Source: Cotesia glomerata
Taxonomy: Eukaryota > Arthropoda > Insecta > Hymenoptera > Braconidae
DNA: 64,000 bases
Assembly: GCF_020080835.1 (NCBI RefSeq)
Contig: NC_058160.1
Location: 16,665,152 to 16,729,151 of the forward strand
Direction of reading: 5' to 3'
This document shows, one piece after another, positions 42,750 to 54,600 of this stretch. A program made the position numbers and the translations under genes. How positions within the stretch are numbered: position 1 is the stretch's first letter; every line of letters starts with the position of its first letter. The notes below the pieces were generated by a model, which worked only from the letters and a program-made list of their open reading frames with translations, was not told the DNA's origin and did no database searches.

Positions 42750-43611
42750 GCATCCTTTCGGCTGACCACAAACGGGAGTCTCGTTTAAATTTTCAAAACT
42801 TTTACTTTTCAAAAGTTTTCGGGCTAAAAACCGTCACAAAATTTTAGAAAACAAAATTCCTTCATTTTATGATCGAGTCGATCGTTTTTTTTTTTTTTAT
42901 TCCTATCCTTCAATCCATTTTAATTCGCTTCAATTAAAGTATTAACTCCTAAAGTTATAAAACTTAAATTTTTAAATTAAAAATTTTTTTTGATTGCGAA
43001 TAAAAAGATACCATATATTTATTCCTCTTGCACATAAACATTTAAATTTTTTTGCCGACAAAAATTATATTTCAGTTCATTGACACACCTTAAATCTCGT
43101 CCATTTAAATTCGTTATAGTATTACGCTTAGTATTACATTACGTGTAGGTTACGAGTCATTGCACTCTTATACCTACATACTTTTTTTTGCTGACGCGGA
43201 AATTTTTGCGACGTACGTACTCACAGCTGTAACCTAGTGTTGAGTAAAACTTACGATTTGCTTACAAGGCTCTGCTGCAATACTGGCAGTACCTTGATAC
43301 GGAAATCAGTTTCAAAACACCTTGCTGCTGTCTATCGAGCAACGAGACTGTTCTTGAAATCGATCTTCCGGTTTAGCAAACCGCAAGTCAACTCTTTACA
43401 TTTTTGCGACTCAAGTTTTCTTTCTCGCTGCTGTCTATCGAGCAACGAGAAATCATAGAAAATCTTGATTCAAAATTATACAGGACAAGGCTTTATAGTA
43501 CCAATTGATCTAAAATTAAAATTATTCATTATTATTTTTTTGTTGTTGATCTATTTACTTTTCTGATCAAGCCATGGAGTGCTAACTATAGCACCCAAAA
43601 GAAAATAACTA
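42750..43611 (+). other. LTR element leader region
   Basis: A long non-coding leader. It contains a direct repeat, GCTGCTGTCTATCGAGCAAC, at about 43326 and 43431, which could be part of a packaging structure. No splice donor is obvious. Confidence 0.5.
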
Positions 43612-43932
43612 ATGGTACGACATTCACGTAGCGGTTTTAAATTTCAAATCAGAAAGGCCTATTCAGCCTTCTTTAGTGGCCAAATCTATCACCGTCCCAT
43701 AATAGAATCTCGTTATTGGGAAGACCCTACCTTTGTCAACTCCTCTACCCCGGTCATAAGAGAAAGAAAGATTACTCTCGTTAATAAACCGGAAAATTGT
43801 ATTAAAAACCGATCGATCCAAATTCCATCGAGGAATGTAGAGGAAAGACCGTTACCAGAACTGAACGACGCAGTCCCTATTGACGCCCGTACGAAAGTTA
43901 TCAACTGGATAAATCAAATTCCAGTAATTTAG
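43612..43932 (+). CDS. Leader open reading frame, 106 codons, function unknown
   Basis: An ATG-started frame upstream of gag encodes a basic protein with SGFKFQIRKAYSAFFSGQIY and a hydrophilic C-terminal half. It is not in the gag frame and has no recognisable domain. It is longer than chance frames nearby, but AT-poor leader sequence can stay open by chance. If real, it would be translated before gag from the genomic RNA. No related copy in the window allows comparison, so this is a weak call. Confidence 0.35.
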   Translation: MVRHSRSGFKFQIRKAYSAFFSGQIYHRPIIESRYWEDPTFVNSSTPVIRERKITLVNKPENCIKNRSIQIPSRNVEERPLPELNDAVPIDARTKVINWINQIPVI

Positions 43933-44044
43933 TTAAATTGCCTTGTCGAAGAACCACCATCCAAAAAGCCTACGATAATAAGCAACGTCCCAGCTCCAGC
44001 CGGACTATTTAAAATACTTACTCGGCCGATAAACAACGATCATC

Positions 44045-45601
44045 ATGGCACCTCCGAATCCAGAGCAAGCTGCAGCGGCAGCCGCAGCAGCAGAGCGGGC
44101 CAGAGAAGCTGAGCGTCTCCGCAGAGAGAAAGAGGAAGCAAACAACAACGCCAATCGACCTGGAGTCAAATTGTTCGATCTCACGCGAGATGAACCTGAG
44201 AAAAATTATTACAAAATCACCAAAGAGATGGAAGAAGCTCAACCCACGTTCACCGGAGACGGAGATGTCAGCTACGAAGAATTCGACCGCCAGTTAAAAG
44301 AATGGCTCCATATGATGCCCAAAACTGACCAACAACCCTTCACTGGTCGTATTTTACGGAAGCTCAAGGGCCATGCAAGGAACGTTGTAGAAGATATGGA
44401 AGTCCGGACCGTACAAGAACTCGTCAGCGTTCTACGTAGTCACTTTCGACTTGGAGATCCTCTCCGCATAAATCTTGCAAAACTGACTTCAGCCCAGAGA
44501 GGAACTTACGAAGCAGTGGAAAGTTTTTACTATCGACTGAGGTCCATTCTCCGAAAAATTCAAGCAGCAGTCCCGGATAACGACCACGAGGCAATCACCA
44601 ATCAAGCCTACCGGTTAGCAGTCGACTTATTCTTCGAGTCTTTGCCAGATTACTTAAAATGCCTCGCCTCAACTCGTCAATATGCCACTCTGACAGCCCT
44701 TTTCGAGTCAATTCAGGACCAAGCGCTGAAGTACGACAACAACATGAGACTTCAAAATCCAAAGCCCTCACAACGAGAATTTCCTCAAGATCGACATGGA
44801 AATCATTATCCTCGTAACAACGGTCCACGAGGATACTTTCAAAATAATCATCAGAGTCAACAATCACACGTCTCGGCTCACGGACACCCCTGGACCAAAC
44901 CGGAGACTGAACTCTACGCTAACCCAAAGCCAGTTGCTTTTGCATATAACGCACAAGGCATACCGAATTTTGCCACCGAAGAGGAAGCTCCCTACGAAGA
45001 ATTCTCAGAGCCAAGTTCGACCTGGTATGGATTACCTCCCTGTGGAAATGCTGATTGCGAGGAGTCAGATTGCGAAGCAACTCGCTTGAGAGCCATGGCA
45101 TTCTCAACAAACAATAATTATAATCCAAAGAAATATCAAACCCCTTACCAGAATCCAAATTAATCCGGAAATTATAACCCTTCTTACAAACCCTACACCT
45201 CTCGCCCTCCCTACAACCCTCAGTATAATCCCCAATACTTCTCTCAAGCTAGACCTCAGTATTCATCTCAAAAACCCGAATACTACCCCAAAGTTCAACG
45301 TCCCCAATATCCACAAATGAGAACACATGGAATAGTGCAATCCACGCCACTGCAAGGGCCATCTCCAGTTACATCTGCAGAATTATATCCTGAGTCATCA
45401 CCAGTACGACTCGAAAGACACATTAAGAGCTCAGAGATCTGCAATTGCCCAGGGTGCCCAAAAAGAAATCTTAAGAAGGAAGAAGACCCTTTAAAGCCTT
45501 CTTTAAACTTGATGGGCGCTCGTCAGACCGAGGTAAAGACGAGCCAGCCCCAACTACCTCAACAAATGACGGCAGCCATGTACCGTCAATACAACCAGTA
45601 A
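44045..45601 (+). pseudogene. gag: gag of the errantivirus-like element, one internal stop
   Basis: The frame starts at ATG 44045 and would encode 518 residues, but TAA at 45161-45163 interrupts it. The N-terminus is Ala/Glu/Arg-rich and likely helical. Residues 50-240 resemble Gypsy-type capsid proteins: an acidic start, then EEFDRQLKEWLHMM, GRILRKLKGHARNVVEDM and a YRLRSILRKIQAAVP segment. The C-terminal part is Asn/Pro/Tyr-rich (YNPQYNPQY). I see no standard CCHC knuckle, only CNCPGCPKRN near 45440-45470. Gag forms the particle and packages RNA. Before its stop it overlaps pol, and a -1 slippery heptamer at 45502-45508 links the two. Confidence 0.88.
45502..45508 (+). promoter_or_regulatory. 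-1 ribosomal frameshift site T_TTA_AAC
   Basis: In the gag frame the codons are TCT TTA AAC, so TTTAAAC is in the exact phase of a canonical slippery heptamer. Slippage by -1 enters the pol frame, which is open from about 45475 to 45822. A weaker T_TTA_AAG lies 12 bases upstream in the same phase. A downstream structure was not tested. Confidence 0.7.
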
Positions 45602-47888
45602 ACGGAATCGCCCTGGTCACCGGCCGCGGACCAGTAATCACAGTCAAAAATCCAAAATTTCTCAACAACAACTGTGAAATACTGATTGATTCCGGAGCAA
45701 ACTACAATTTCATCAGCATCGAAGCCTTAGCTGACGACATTTCCTTCAATTATGAAGATCTCGGACAAGTGGGGGGGATCGGAACAAACAAACAACAGAT
45801 CATCGGAATCGTCCGACCGAGGTAAGATCGTCACACTCACGCTATTTGATAAATCCATCCCATTCCGGATAGTACCTCGCAGACTAGGAGGTTACCTAGC
45901 CATCCTTGGTAGCGAATTCCTCGCCAAAGAACAAGCCAACATCTCATTCTACTGGCACACGATGGTACTGAGAAGCCAGCCCGTTCGCCCAATACCCTTT
46001 GTGATCAAGAGAGGATCCTGCGATTCTCAATTACACGCAGTAGGCGGAGGCCCAAAGATTGACTTATCCTGTCCGGTCCTGCTGGGAAAATACCAGAGAT
46101 TTATCATAGATACCGGAGGAGATGTCACCATCATCAATCAGTCAGCACTCCAGCCTGGAACTTACATAAACCCGAACAACCGATTAATAGCACAGGGAAT
46201 CAGCGGCGAAGCAGTACAAACGCTCGGTACAGTCGAGTTAAAAATTTTTGGCCTACCAGTCCAATGTCAAGTAAGCAGAGAAGATCTACTGGTCCCTGGA
46301 GTGGGGATACTCGAAAAAGACTGGTTAGAACGTGAGAAAGCCGAGATATCGCATTACGAACAAACTCTCACCATCATGGCTCGACCTCTGGAACCTATAT
46401 CTTTCAGTTTAGACATCTATGAGCCATCCACCTTCACCGTTCCTCCCAGAACAAAAATGATCGCTCCAGTTCCTATCAAAAATCCAGGACGAACTCAAGG
46501 ATATTTGCCCCGAATAGACCTTCCAGTAGGCCTATTTATGGGCGAAGCTTTGGTCGCCGTAGATGGGGAAACAGCTACCTGTATGGTGTTTAATACGACT
46601 AACGAACCTGTCACCATCGAACTGGAGCCACAAATCCTCGAAGGCTACGAATTTCACGTTGAAGATCCATCCAACAACTCCAGTGAGTCACAAGACGATG
46701 GTCCAGCAGATATTAAGACCATCGAACAACGAACAACAGAAATTTTAAATAAAATTCTACTAAAAGATCTTGATACGGAGCAACGTGAACAAATCACAGA
46801 AATAATCCATGATTTCACCGACATCTTCCATCTACCTGGGGATAAACTGGGATGCTCAAACCGAGCGACTTGTAAAATTCCAACTACGACTGACAAGCCA
46901 GTCCACGTGAAACAATACCGCTTCCTCAAGCAACATCAAGATGAAATACAGCGACAAATCGACATCTTATTGGAACAGGGAATTATAAGAAATTCCAAAT
47001 CTCCTTATAATTCCCCGGTGTGGGTAGTTCCGAAGAAAGCAGACCCCAAAACAGGAGCAAAGAAATGGAGAATGGTAATCGACTTCAGGGACTTAAATAA
47101 AATCTCCGTAGGAGATGCATATCCACTATCTTCTATATTCGGCATCCTGGACCAGCTGGGAGACTCTCTACTTTTCAGCGTCTTCGACCTTGCCAGTGGA
47201 TTTCACCAGATCAAAATGGACCCTGAAGACGCCCACAAAACAGCCTTCTCCACTCCCTTCGGACACTTCGAATACGCAAGAATGCCCTTCGGACTAGAAG
47301 GAGCGGCAGCCACCTCCCAAAGAATGATGAACTCGACTTTAAACTGCATACCTTGGATATTAATTTATTTAGACGACATCATTCTCCATGCTCGATCTCT
47401 AGAAGAACACAGAGTACGCCTCAGACGATAATTTCAAGTACTCCGGGATGCAGGGCTCACACTTCAACTAGACAAATGCAAGTTTTTATGCACAGATGTC
47501 GACTATCTCGGACCCGTAATCTCTCGAGAAGGAGTGTAACCTGATCCTAAGAAAATTCAAGCAATCCAAGACGCTCCGAATCCGCGTAATCAACGAGAGA
47601 TGAGAAAATTCTTCGGCCTGGCAAACTACTATCGCAGATTTATCGACAACTACGCCGTTCGAGCTAAACCGTTAACCGATTTAACTCGAAAAACAAAACC
47701 TTTTAAGTGGTCCGGGGAAGCTGAAAGGGCCATCTAAGACATCAAGAACACCTTGTGTGAAAACTCTACCCTTTCATACCCAGATCTCGACAAGCCCTTC
47801 TTCTTAGCGGTCAGCTCTTCAGAAGAAGGTATCGCAGGTATCCTGAGCCAAGAATCAGACTCCACTGACTCACCAGAAAATCTAAATA
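45502..47888 (+). pseudogene. pol: pol, first part: protease-like domains, RT, RNase H remnant
   Basis: The frame entered at the slippery site carries a first protease motif, CEILIDSGANYNFIS (about 45680-45725). It stops at 45823-45825, and a one-base indel nearby moves the domain to the next frame, which includes AILGSEFL. A second retropepsin-like domain follows with FIIDTGGDVTIINQ (about 46100) and GILEKDWL (about 46305). The RT domain shows MVIDFRDLNKI, FSVFDLASGFHQIKM, MPFGL and the active site YLDD (about 47365). TAA codons interrupt at 47429, 47537 and 47736. The tether and start of RNase H (KPFFLAVSSSEEGIAGILSQ) are visible, and then homology is lost. The enzymes would copy RNA to DNA in the particle. 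Confidence 0.88.
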
Positions 47889-47891
47889 AAA

Positions 47892-49418
47892 ATGGAAAAA
47901 TCAACCGAGCCAATAGAACCAGCACAAGATAGACCCGATGAATTAAATGTAGTAGAATTAAAAAACAGCCGAGATGGACTCACCTACGCTCGAGATAGTA
48001 TCGCTCACTTTCTTACTACCGATTGTGAACTTTCCACTCCCACAGCGAAACTACTCCGAGATCTTAAATTCATCGACACAGACGATCTGAAACAAGCCAA
48101 GCCACGCAAAGGAGACGTCCTGTTGACAAAAATCGGCAAATATCGGATCTTCACTATCTTTATCAGCGAATATCACCGAACAAAAATATCAACTAAAGAT
48201 CTAATAAACGGACTTCAAAGCTTCCGTCTCGCCTTAGAGCGATACGAAATACACTCGATAATAATGGCTCAAAAGGGAGATGGATTCGGCTCTATCAACA
48301 TACAATCTCACCTGTTAAAAGAACTCTGAAACTGTCCCGTACAGATAACACTCTGTGACGGCGAAATCTCCGTTCCACCTGAAGAACTACGACCTGAGAT
48401 CATCAAAGAAAAACACGCAAGCCTTATTGGAGGACACAAAGGAGTCCTCAAAACATATTGGAGGATAAGAGAAAAATTTTATTGGCCCGGAATGAAAGAA
48501 CAGATTTACCAATACAGCCTAAGATGCGATACATGCCAACAGAAGAAATTATCTCGAATAAAAACTAAACAACCCATAGTTATAACTGACACACCATCCG
48601 ACGCCTTCGAAAAAATTTCGATAGACACCGTAGGACCACTACTTATGACGGCAAAAGGCAACGTACACATCCTCACCATACAAGATAATTTCACAAAACA
48701 TTGCGCAGCCATAGCAGTACCAGACATCAGGACTCAAACTATCGCAGAAGCCCTGATCACCCAGTACATCTGCCTATACGGATGCCTCAGGACAATCCTA
48801 TCAGACAGAGGAACGTCATTCACCTCCAAACTGATGGCAAAAATGTCAGAAATTTTAAAAATAAGAAGAGTAACGACCTCTGGCTATTACCCTCAAGCCA
48901 ACGAATCCCTAGAGAGAAGTCATCAAACTCTCGTCGAATACCTCCGAGTTTTTGTTGAATCATACTCGGACTGGAACGAATATCTACCAATGGCCATGTT
49001 CAACTATAACACCTCGGTCCACACTGGGACAAAATTCACCCCGTACGAGTTAGTATACGGCAAAAAGGCACGTGCTCCAACTGAATTCCCAGACTACGAA
49101 AAAATCGAAACGTATCCCGATTACTTAGTGGACTTGATGAACCGCCTAAGCCATACTCACAGCGTCGCTCGTGACTCATTAGTCAAGTCAAAATTAAGAT
49201 CCAAAGAAAGATTCGACAGAAACTTAGACCCAATAGACTTTCAAATAGGCGACTTTGTGTATAATCTAAACGAAACTTGCAAAAATAAACTTGACGTGTA
49301 TTATAAAGGCCCTTTTGAAATCATAGACATCATTGACAAAGGGTGTTTAATATTAGAACTCCCAAACGGAAAACGTTTAAATAAACACCCTAGTAAATTA
49401 AAACGAGCCATCGAATAA
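47892..49418 (+). pseudogene. pol: pol, second part: linker domain and integrase
   Basis: This frame is offset from the RT frame, as expected after a deletion through RNase H. Residues 1-145 form a linker domain (KGDVLLTKIGKYRIFTIFIS, then MAQKGDGFGSINIQ) of a type I associate with errantivirus pol but cannot name firmly. TGA at 48327-48329 interrupts. The integrase then has a zinc-binding HHCC arrangement (HKGVLKTYWRI, CDTCQQKK), and the catalytic triad D (ISIDTVGPL), D (LSDRGTSF), E (SLERSHQ) with 35 residues between the second D and the E. The GPF module is YYKGPFEIIDI near the C-terminus. The rest of the integrase frame is clean to its stop at 49418. Confidence 0.88.
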
Positions 49419-49459
49419 AATATAATACGCTCCTGTTACAGAAAACCGCAACAAATAAA

Positions 49460-50425
49460 ATGCTGCTGTTACAAACGATTCTCTGGCTCCTACCCATCAT
49501 CTCAGCGGAAACAACTCAAGATTCCCTTAAAATCCAGCCTTCATCATTTAATCCAAGGGTCTTATATGAGAAAAGCAAAACCATTCATCTGATAGAACGA
49601 CAATGGAAAATCATCTCCACCATAGACGTCGGAGCCATCATCAACATATCCCCCTGGCAAGAGACGACGTCACCGGACGATCACGAAAGTCGCAAAACTT
49701 ACCTGTCTTACTCCCCCCCCCCCTACGAGTGCGCAATCTTGGGAAAGGAAGCCGTATTAAAAGAACTAGAAAAAGACAGACAAGATGTAGTTAATCGACT
49801 AAAACAAAATCTTAAACAAGTTGAAAACATCACTAGAAATCGCAATCGAAGGACGCCTTGGTTCGGATTCGTAGGCTCCATAGCACGAAAAGCCTTCGGA
49901 CTCATGGACTACGACGACCACGAACACATTTCTGCGGAAATCGACAAACTATACAACGATCAAAGAGAAATAACAACACTGATGAATAACTCGACTCACA
50001 TAATAAAATCAGAAATAAACAAAGTTATCTCCGATCAAAATAGAACCAAAGCTAGAGTTACATTACTATCCGACACCATCAACCGTTACGCAACACAAGT
50101 CGGAAGCGAAATTGAAAAATTAAAATTACGTATACACTTTATGCAAAGAGCTGACGAAATAGTCCAAAGAACAACGAAACTGATACGCTACCTCAAAGAA
50201 GCCGAGTCAGCTATAGAAGATGCAAAGAGAGGAAACATCCCGGGAGGAATTCTCTCGCCCGAACAACTGAAAAACGCAACCAGAGATATTATGACTCGAT
50301 TCCCCGACTTAAACTCTCCTCAACCAGTAGACCACGTGAATCTCCAGACCCTCTCCAACGTCGCCAAAATGAACATAGGAAGAATAGGAAACAAATTCTT
50401 GATCATAATCACCCCCATTGTTTAA
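49460..50425 (+). pseudogene. env: env, N-terminal part (F-type fusion glycoprotein)
   Basis: The ATG at 49460 begins a signal peptide (LLLQTILWLLPIISAE). After about 125 residues comes a furin-like basic site (RNRNRR), followed at once by a glycine-containing hydrophobic stretch typical of the fusion peptide in Gypsy and baculovirus F-type proteins. Heptad-rich helices follow. Several N-glycosylation sites are present. The frame ends at 50425 and the rest lies in another frame, so the protein is broken. Env would normally be made from a spliced RNA and displayed on membranes. No restored version is given here. Confidence 0.85.
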
Positions 50426-50496
50426 CCAAATTACCTTCCAATTATACCGAATAAGACCAACCGGCAATACCGGTACCACAAACTATCGGAGGAAAA

Positions 50497-51447
50497 ATGA
50501 GAAGCCTGCTAGTCCGACCAAGGAAAGAATATCTAGCCATAGACGCCTTCCAAAATCAATACTACCTGGCGGACATAGAGACCATCGAGGGATGTAGAAT
50601 TATTTCAACAGATATAGCCTGTGACACCAACATACCACTCCAACCGGTAAAAGATAGCACCGAATGTGAACTCCCACTTTACCTAAACCCAAAAAAGGAA
50701 ACTCTCAACCAGTGTGATGTTCGCATACTGCCTAAATGTTCTACACAACTGATCAAATTACAACAATCGAACTCCTGGGCTTACTCCACCTGCAAGCCAG
50801 AAACATTCATCGTAACATGCGACACAACTCTTCGGATCGAACACCAACTACACGGCTCAGGCACATTCACCTTATCACCCGGCTGTGCCCTCACAAACAA
50901 CCACCTCATAATAAAAGGGACCGAAGAAGAAGGGGAAACAAGCGGAATCTACGCCTTCCCCACTATAAACTTAACACACCTAGCAACAAACCTTACAGAA
51001 GAGCCCAAACCATCCCACCTGCTAACAAATATCGCTGAAGAACCAATAGCAGAAAACACACTGCTCTCACCATTGGGCGATAGCCTCGAAGGAAACAACA
51101 ATAAATTCACACAAATCGGACTTCACCATCAAGAAGAATCAAAACACCGATTCATCACCGCAGCAAATACAGGAGCAATACTCTCAATCATTACGTCCCT
51201 TATATTCTTCTTTGGATACTACTATTGCGGTTGCTCCTGCAACTGTCTAAAACTCTTACGAAAAATCAAGAAGAAGAAACAAAAACAACTCGAAGGAAAA
51301 TCCAACGAAACATTCGAACTCTCTAATACCAACACAACCGACTCAAACTCGTCATCATCACCTAGAGCAACGAGATATCAACACAACCAACCAGCAACGC
51401 CATCAAAGAAATCAAAAGCCGGCATCCGACTAACTGACTATGAATAA
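50497..51447 (+). pseudogene. env: env, C-terminal part with transmembrane segment
   Basis: This frame continues the fusion glycoprotein after a frameshift and a stop between about 50410 and 50455. It has a Cys-rich ectodomain (pairs of Cys between residues 30 and 125), a glycosylated linker, then a membrane segment near residues 225-245 (ILSIITSLIFFFGYYYCGC) and a basic cytoplasmic tail (KIKKKKQKQ) with a Ser/Thr/Asn-rich end. The stop is at 51445-51447. The first in-frame ATG is at 50497, but the natural protein would begin upstream at 49460. Confidence 0.85.
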
Positions 51448-52045
51448 AACGGAATAAACATACGAAAGATAAATAAATTTAACTAATATAATTATATTAA
51501 CATAAGTACCTCATTAACATAAGAATTTTTTTTGATACTGGCACTCCCATTTGACACTTGATAAGTCGCCACGAATAAAAATTAAAACCCTTACTCAGCA
51601 AAAATTATAAAAAGAACGCGAATAGAATTCAAACTTACGCGCCAGATGACTAGCTTAAATTGTACCGCGAAAGACAAAAACACCACCTATACCAGATAAC
51701 AAACTAAAAATAATGCTACTACCGTTAAATTAGAAATTCTGCGAAACAAAGCGCAAAAATTCAAAACCATAATGTAACTAGAGATACATAATTACATAAT
51801 TTAATAACAAACACTTTGTAAACACACCATGTTATAAAATTTATCCTCACCTTTATATAATTATACATGTAAAGGGCAGAAACGCACTCAATAACTAAAA
51901 ATAAAAATTATATTGTTAGAATAAGACTAATAATAAATATTAAACAATTTAAAAGGAAGTCAAGCGGTGCCTTTCCGCCGAGAGCGAGATACCCGTAATT
52001 TCAAAAGAAGAGATGCCAAGGCACCCCTTCTTTTGGGGGGGATGC
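51448..52045 (+). other. LTR element 3' untranslated region and polypurine-like tract
   Basis: AT-rich non-coding sequence that ends in a purine-rich stretch with seven G (52035-52041) just before the 3' LTR. This is the likely plus-strand primer. No gene is visible. Confidence 0.7.
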
Positions 52046-52979
52046 TGTTATATCCGGCGTTGCCTTTAAAGGACAATCATTCGGATAACACCTCGATCAC
52101 GCCTTGAGCACACTGTGTCCACGGTCTGTCGAATTTGCAATTTTAGACCAATAACAAAATTCAACTCCCTTCCGAAATCACGATCCAGGTGTATAAAACC
52201 ACCAAACACCACGGATCAAATGTTCACTCTTTTATCAAAGAATACGAAGGAAGGTATCTTCGTAGAACCCGTGTGGGTCCTTATATCGCGTTACGTATAA
52301 GGCAGTATACAGCACTCGGTCGCGTATACAAAAATCTAAATTCATCTCAACTTTTAACTTATCTTCTACGAACCACGACAGTGTGCTTTTCGAGCAGAAT
52401 CGAGGGCCCTGTGGCCATAGTGATATCTAAATTATAACTTTTCGTTCTATTATTTATTAACGGTGGATCTTAGTGTCTGTCAGAGTCGTTACTCTGTTTA
52501 CGAACTCATTTAATAAACATTCTAAACCGTTAAAACATAATTATAAGTGTAGAGTTATAAGTGAAATACTGTGCATTGAGTGCGTCTCGCCCATAGGGAA
52601 AATAATTGAATAAAATATAAAACCAGAACTTCTTGCTTCACTTCATTCTAAATTAAGATCCTGAACCTCTTCGAGTACATCGATCTACACCACGAGAGAA
52701 GGAGGAGAAGTCAATCCAGGACCTACCGATCGACTTATTCCAAATCCAAAATCGACAATATAAATCATAAAGGACAACTGTGAGTTCAGTATTTGATATC
52801 GACTTCCCTTTTAATTCGCCGTTGGAACTCCTGGTTACCGGAAGGCGTTCGAAATCCACATTAAAAATAAAACTCTTGTAGCTTGCCTACAAGAGAAAAT
52901 CTATCTAAAAACGCGTCCGAGCCTCCTCAAGGCCCACTCTACCAATAATTATTTAATTATAATTAATTCGGACGTAACA
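52046..52979 (+). repeat. 3' LTR, 934 bp
   Basis: Starts TGTTATATCCGGCGTTGCC and ends GGACGTAACA. It lacks the 51-bp insert of the 5' LTR and differs at about 23 sites by eye. Confidence 0.95.
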
Positions 52980-53177
52980 TCTCTTTTAGTTCGTTAATTA
53001 CACGCATTTATTTATAAAAATTTGCATTTCCTATTTCTTACAATGCTTATATCTCATAAACAAATAATGTTATGACTAATATGCTGCAAGACTTATTTGT
53101 TACTCGATAATTAAACTATTTAAATCTATTTTTTTTTATATTTTTAACCTTATTTGTTTATGAGATTTTTTAATTTT

Positions 53178-53600
53178 CTAAAAATTATTTTCTATTTTCA
53201 CTCTCATTTTTACACTCTCATTTTTAAACTCAATTAATGCTGGTTCACTCTGAAATAATTCGATGAACGACCATAAATTTAAATCGCTTGCTCCTGCACG
53301 GCTATTATAAGCATGGTGCCAACCTTCGACTGAATTATTTGTACGTGCTACTTTTAACATTACCAACTCATACACATTCCATAATTCAAGAGGAAATAAT
53401 GGTCGTCGACGTTAACCACTTCCCTGTTTCACACCAATCCAAGTATTCTTAAAATATGTTAATAAATCATTTAAAATGTCACTATTATAAATAAAATATT
53501 TACTTTTTATCAACATATCATAGGCACTAACAACATCTTTAACTGGAATAAATGCTAATGCCCAAATAGATTTTATTGCCGGAGATAATCCCACCAAGGC
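53178..53600 (-). pseudogene. MULE transposase C-terminal fragment
   Basis: Minus-strand frames give ALAFIPVKDVVSAYDMLIKS and LLTYFKNTWIG, then after a stop at about 53412 ARTNNSVEGWHHAYN. These match the same region of the intact MULE at 32459-34015 (FIPTADVIVSYELI, NNPVEGWHN) but clearly come from a different family member. Only about 140 residues remain, with no termini. Confidence 0.8.
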
Positions 53601-53654
53601 TTTGCCCCTGGACCCCCTCTTATTTTTTTTTCTTTCCTTATCATCATCATCATC

Positions 53655-54600
53655 ATTACGGTCGGACCACGAACTCGAAAAAAGAGGGTGCTTCTAGAAG
53701 TCCTCCACTCGATATTGCTCTACGGAGCGGAGATATGGGCAGATATCCTTAAACAGAAGACCTATTGGCGCAAGATAGCGGCAGTGCAACGACGAAGAGC
53801 GCTCAGAGTCACCTGTGCCTACCGCACGGTCTCAGAAGCGGCCGTATTGGTCATAGCAAGAGCCGCGTCAATCGACTTACTAGCATTCGAGAGGTTAAAA
53901 ATCTATGACGCCAAAATAAATGATGACAACTCTAAAGAGGTAAGAGCAAAAGTAAAGACGGAAACGCTACATGAGTGGCAGGACCGATGGACAATCGGAA
54001 AAACAGGCAGATGGACGGGACGCCTGATTTCAAACATAAACGTCTGGCTTTCTCGGAAGCACGGAGAAATGAACTTCTTCCTGACCCTGCTATTGACGGG
54101 ACATGGGCAGTTCAATGCCTATATTTTCAAGATGGGTCTGCACAGCACACCAAACTGCAAATACTGCCCAGACAAAATTGACAACGCCGAGCACACGTTC
54201 TTCACGAAGTAGCATCGGAGAAATAATAGGAACCACACTCTCCTCCGAGAGTTTGATAGCCTGCATGCTTAGTAAAGAAGATAATTGGTCCACTGTTGCA
54301 TCCTACTCGCAGCACTTTCTAAAAAAAAACCGCAGAAAGGGACTAGTAACCAGGAGTAACCGCCGTGAGACGCAACATCGACTGGATTGAAGTAATGCTA
54401 ACGCGGTTCCGATTCAGTCATCTTTGTACCATCCACGGGGAAAGAGAGAGGATTTTTTTTAGTGGGCGAAAATCCCACACTACCGACTATCATCTTTCAA
54501 TGATAGCGGTGTCTTTGCAAGATTTTTTTCGCTTCCCTATAAGGAAAAAAAACACACACACACATACATACATACAGACGTAGAGACAACATCGAGGGAT
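53655..54600 (+). mobile_element. 5'-truncated R1-clade LINE
   Basis: Starts after an ATC microsatellite. It carries the C-terminal ORF2 region and a 3' UTR with a short A-rich and CA-repeat end near 54540-54580. Another R1 3' end lies at 1165-1645, and an R1 RT piece at 39361-40190. Confidence 0.75.
53688..54390 (+). pseudogene. R1 ORF2 C-terminal domain
   Basis: The frame reads LLEVLHSILLYGAEIWADIL, VQRRRALRVTCAYRTVSEAA and VIARAASIDLLAFER. After a conserved Trp-rich stretch comes the C-terminal finger NCKYCPDKIDNAEHTFF. A frameshift near 54205 separates the finger from the last 60 residues (SKEDNWSTVASYSQHFL, then a basic end) that close at 54390. This is the post-RT part of R1-type ORF2, thought to bind target RNA or DNA. 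The RT and endonuclease are missing. Confidence 0.85.

Larger units (their letters stand above)
41730..52979 (+). mobile_element. Gypsy/errantivirus-like LTR retrotransposon with env, defective
   Basis: The element has two LTRs starting TGTTATATCC and ending GGACGTAACA, flanked by a TCTC target duplication (41726-41729 and 52980-52983). Internal order is primer site, leader, gag, protease, RT, a remnant of RNase H, integrase and env, which is the errantivirus layout of Metaviridae. About 23 substitutions by eye over about 930 aligned LTR bases (about 2.5%) indicate a moderately old insertion. Gag, pol and env all carry stops or frameshifts and RNase H is largely deleted, so this copy cannot be infectious or self-mobile. 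Confidence 0.95.

Noticed and set aside
43713..43904. Minus-strand frame in the LTR element leader
   Set aside because: It is a shadow of the plus-strand frame at 43612-43932 and has no motif.
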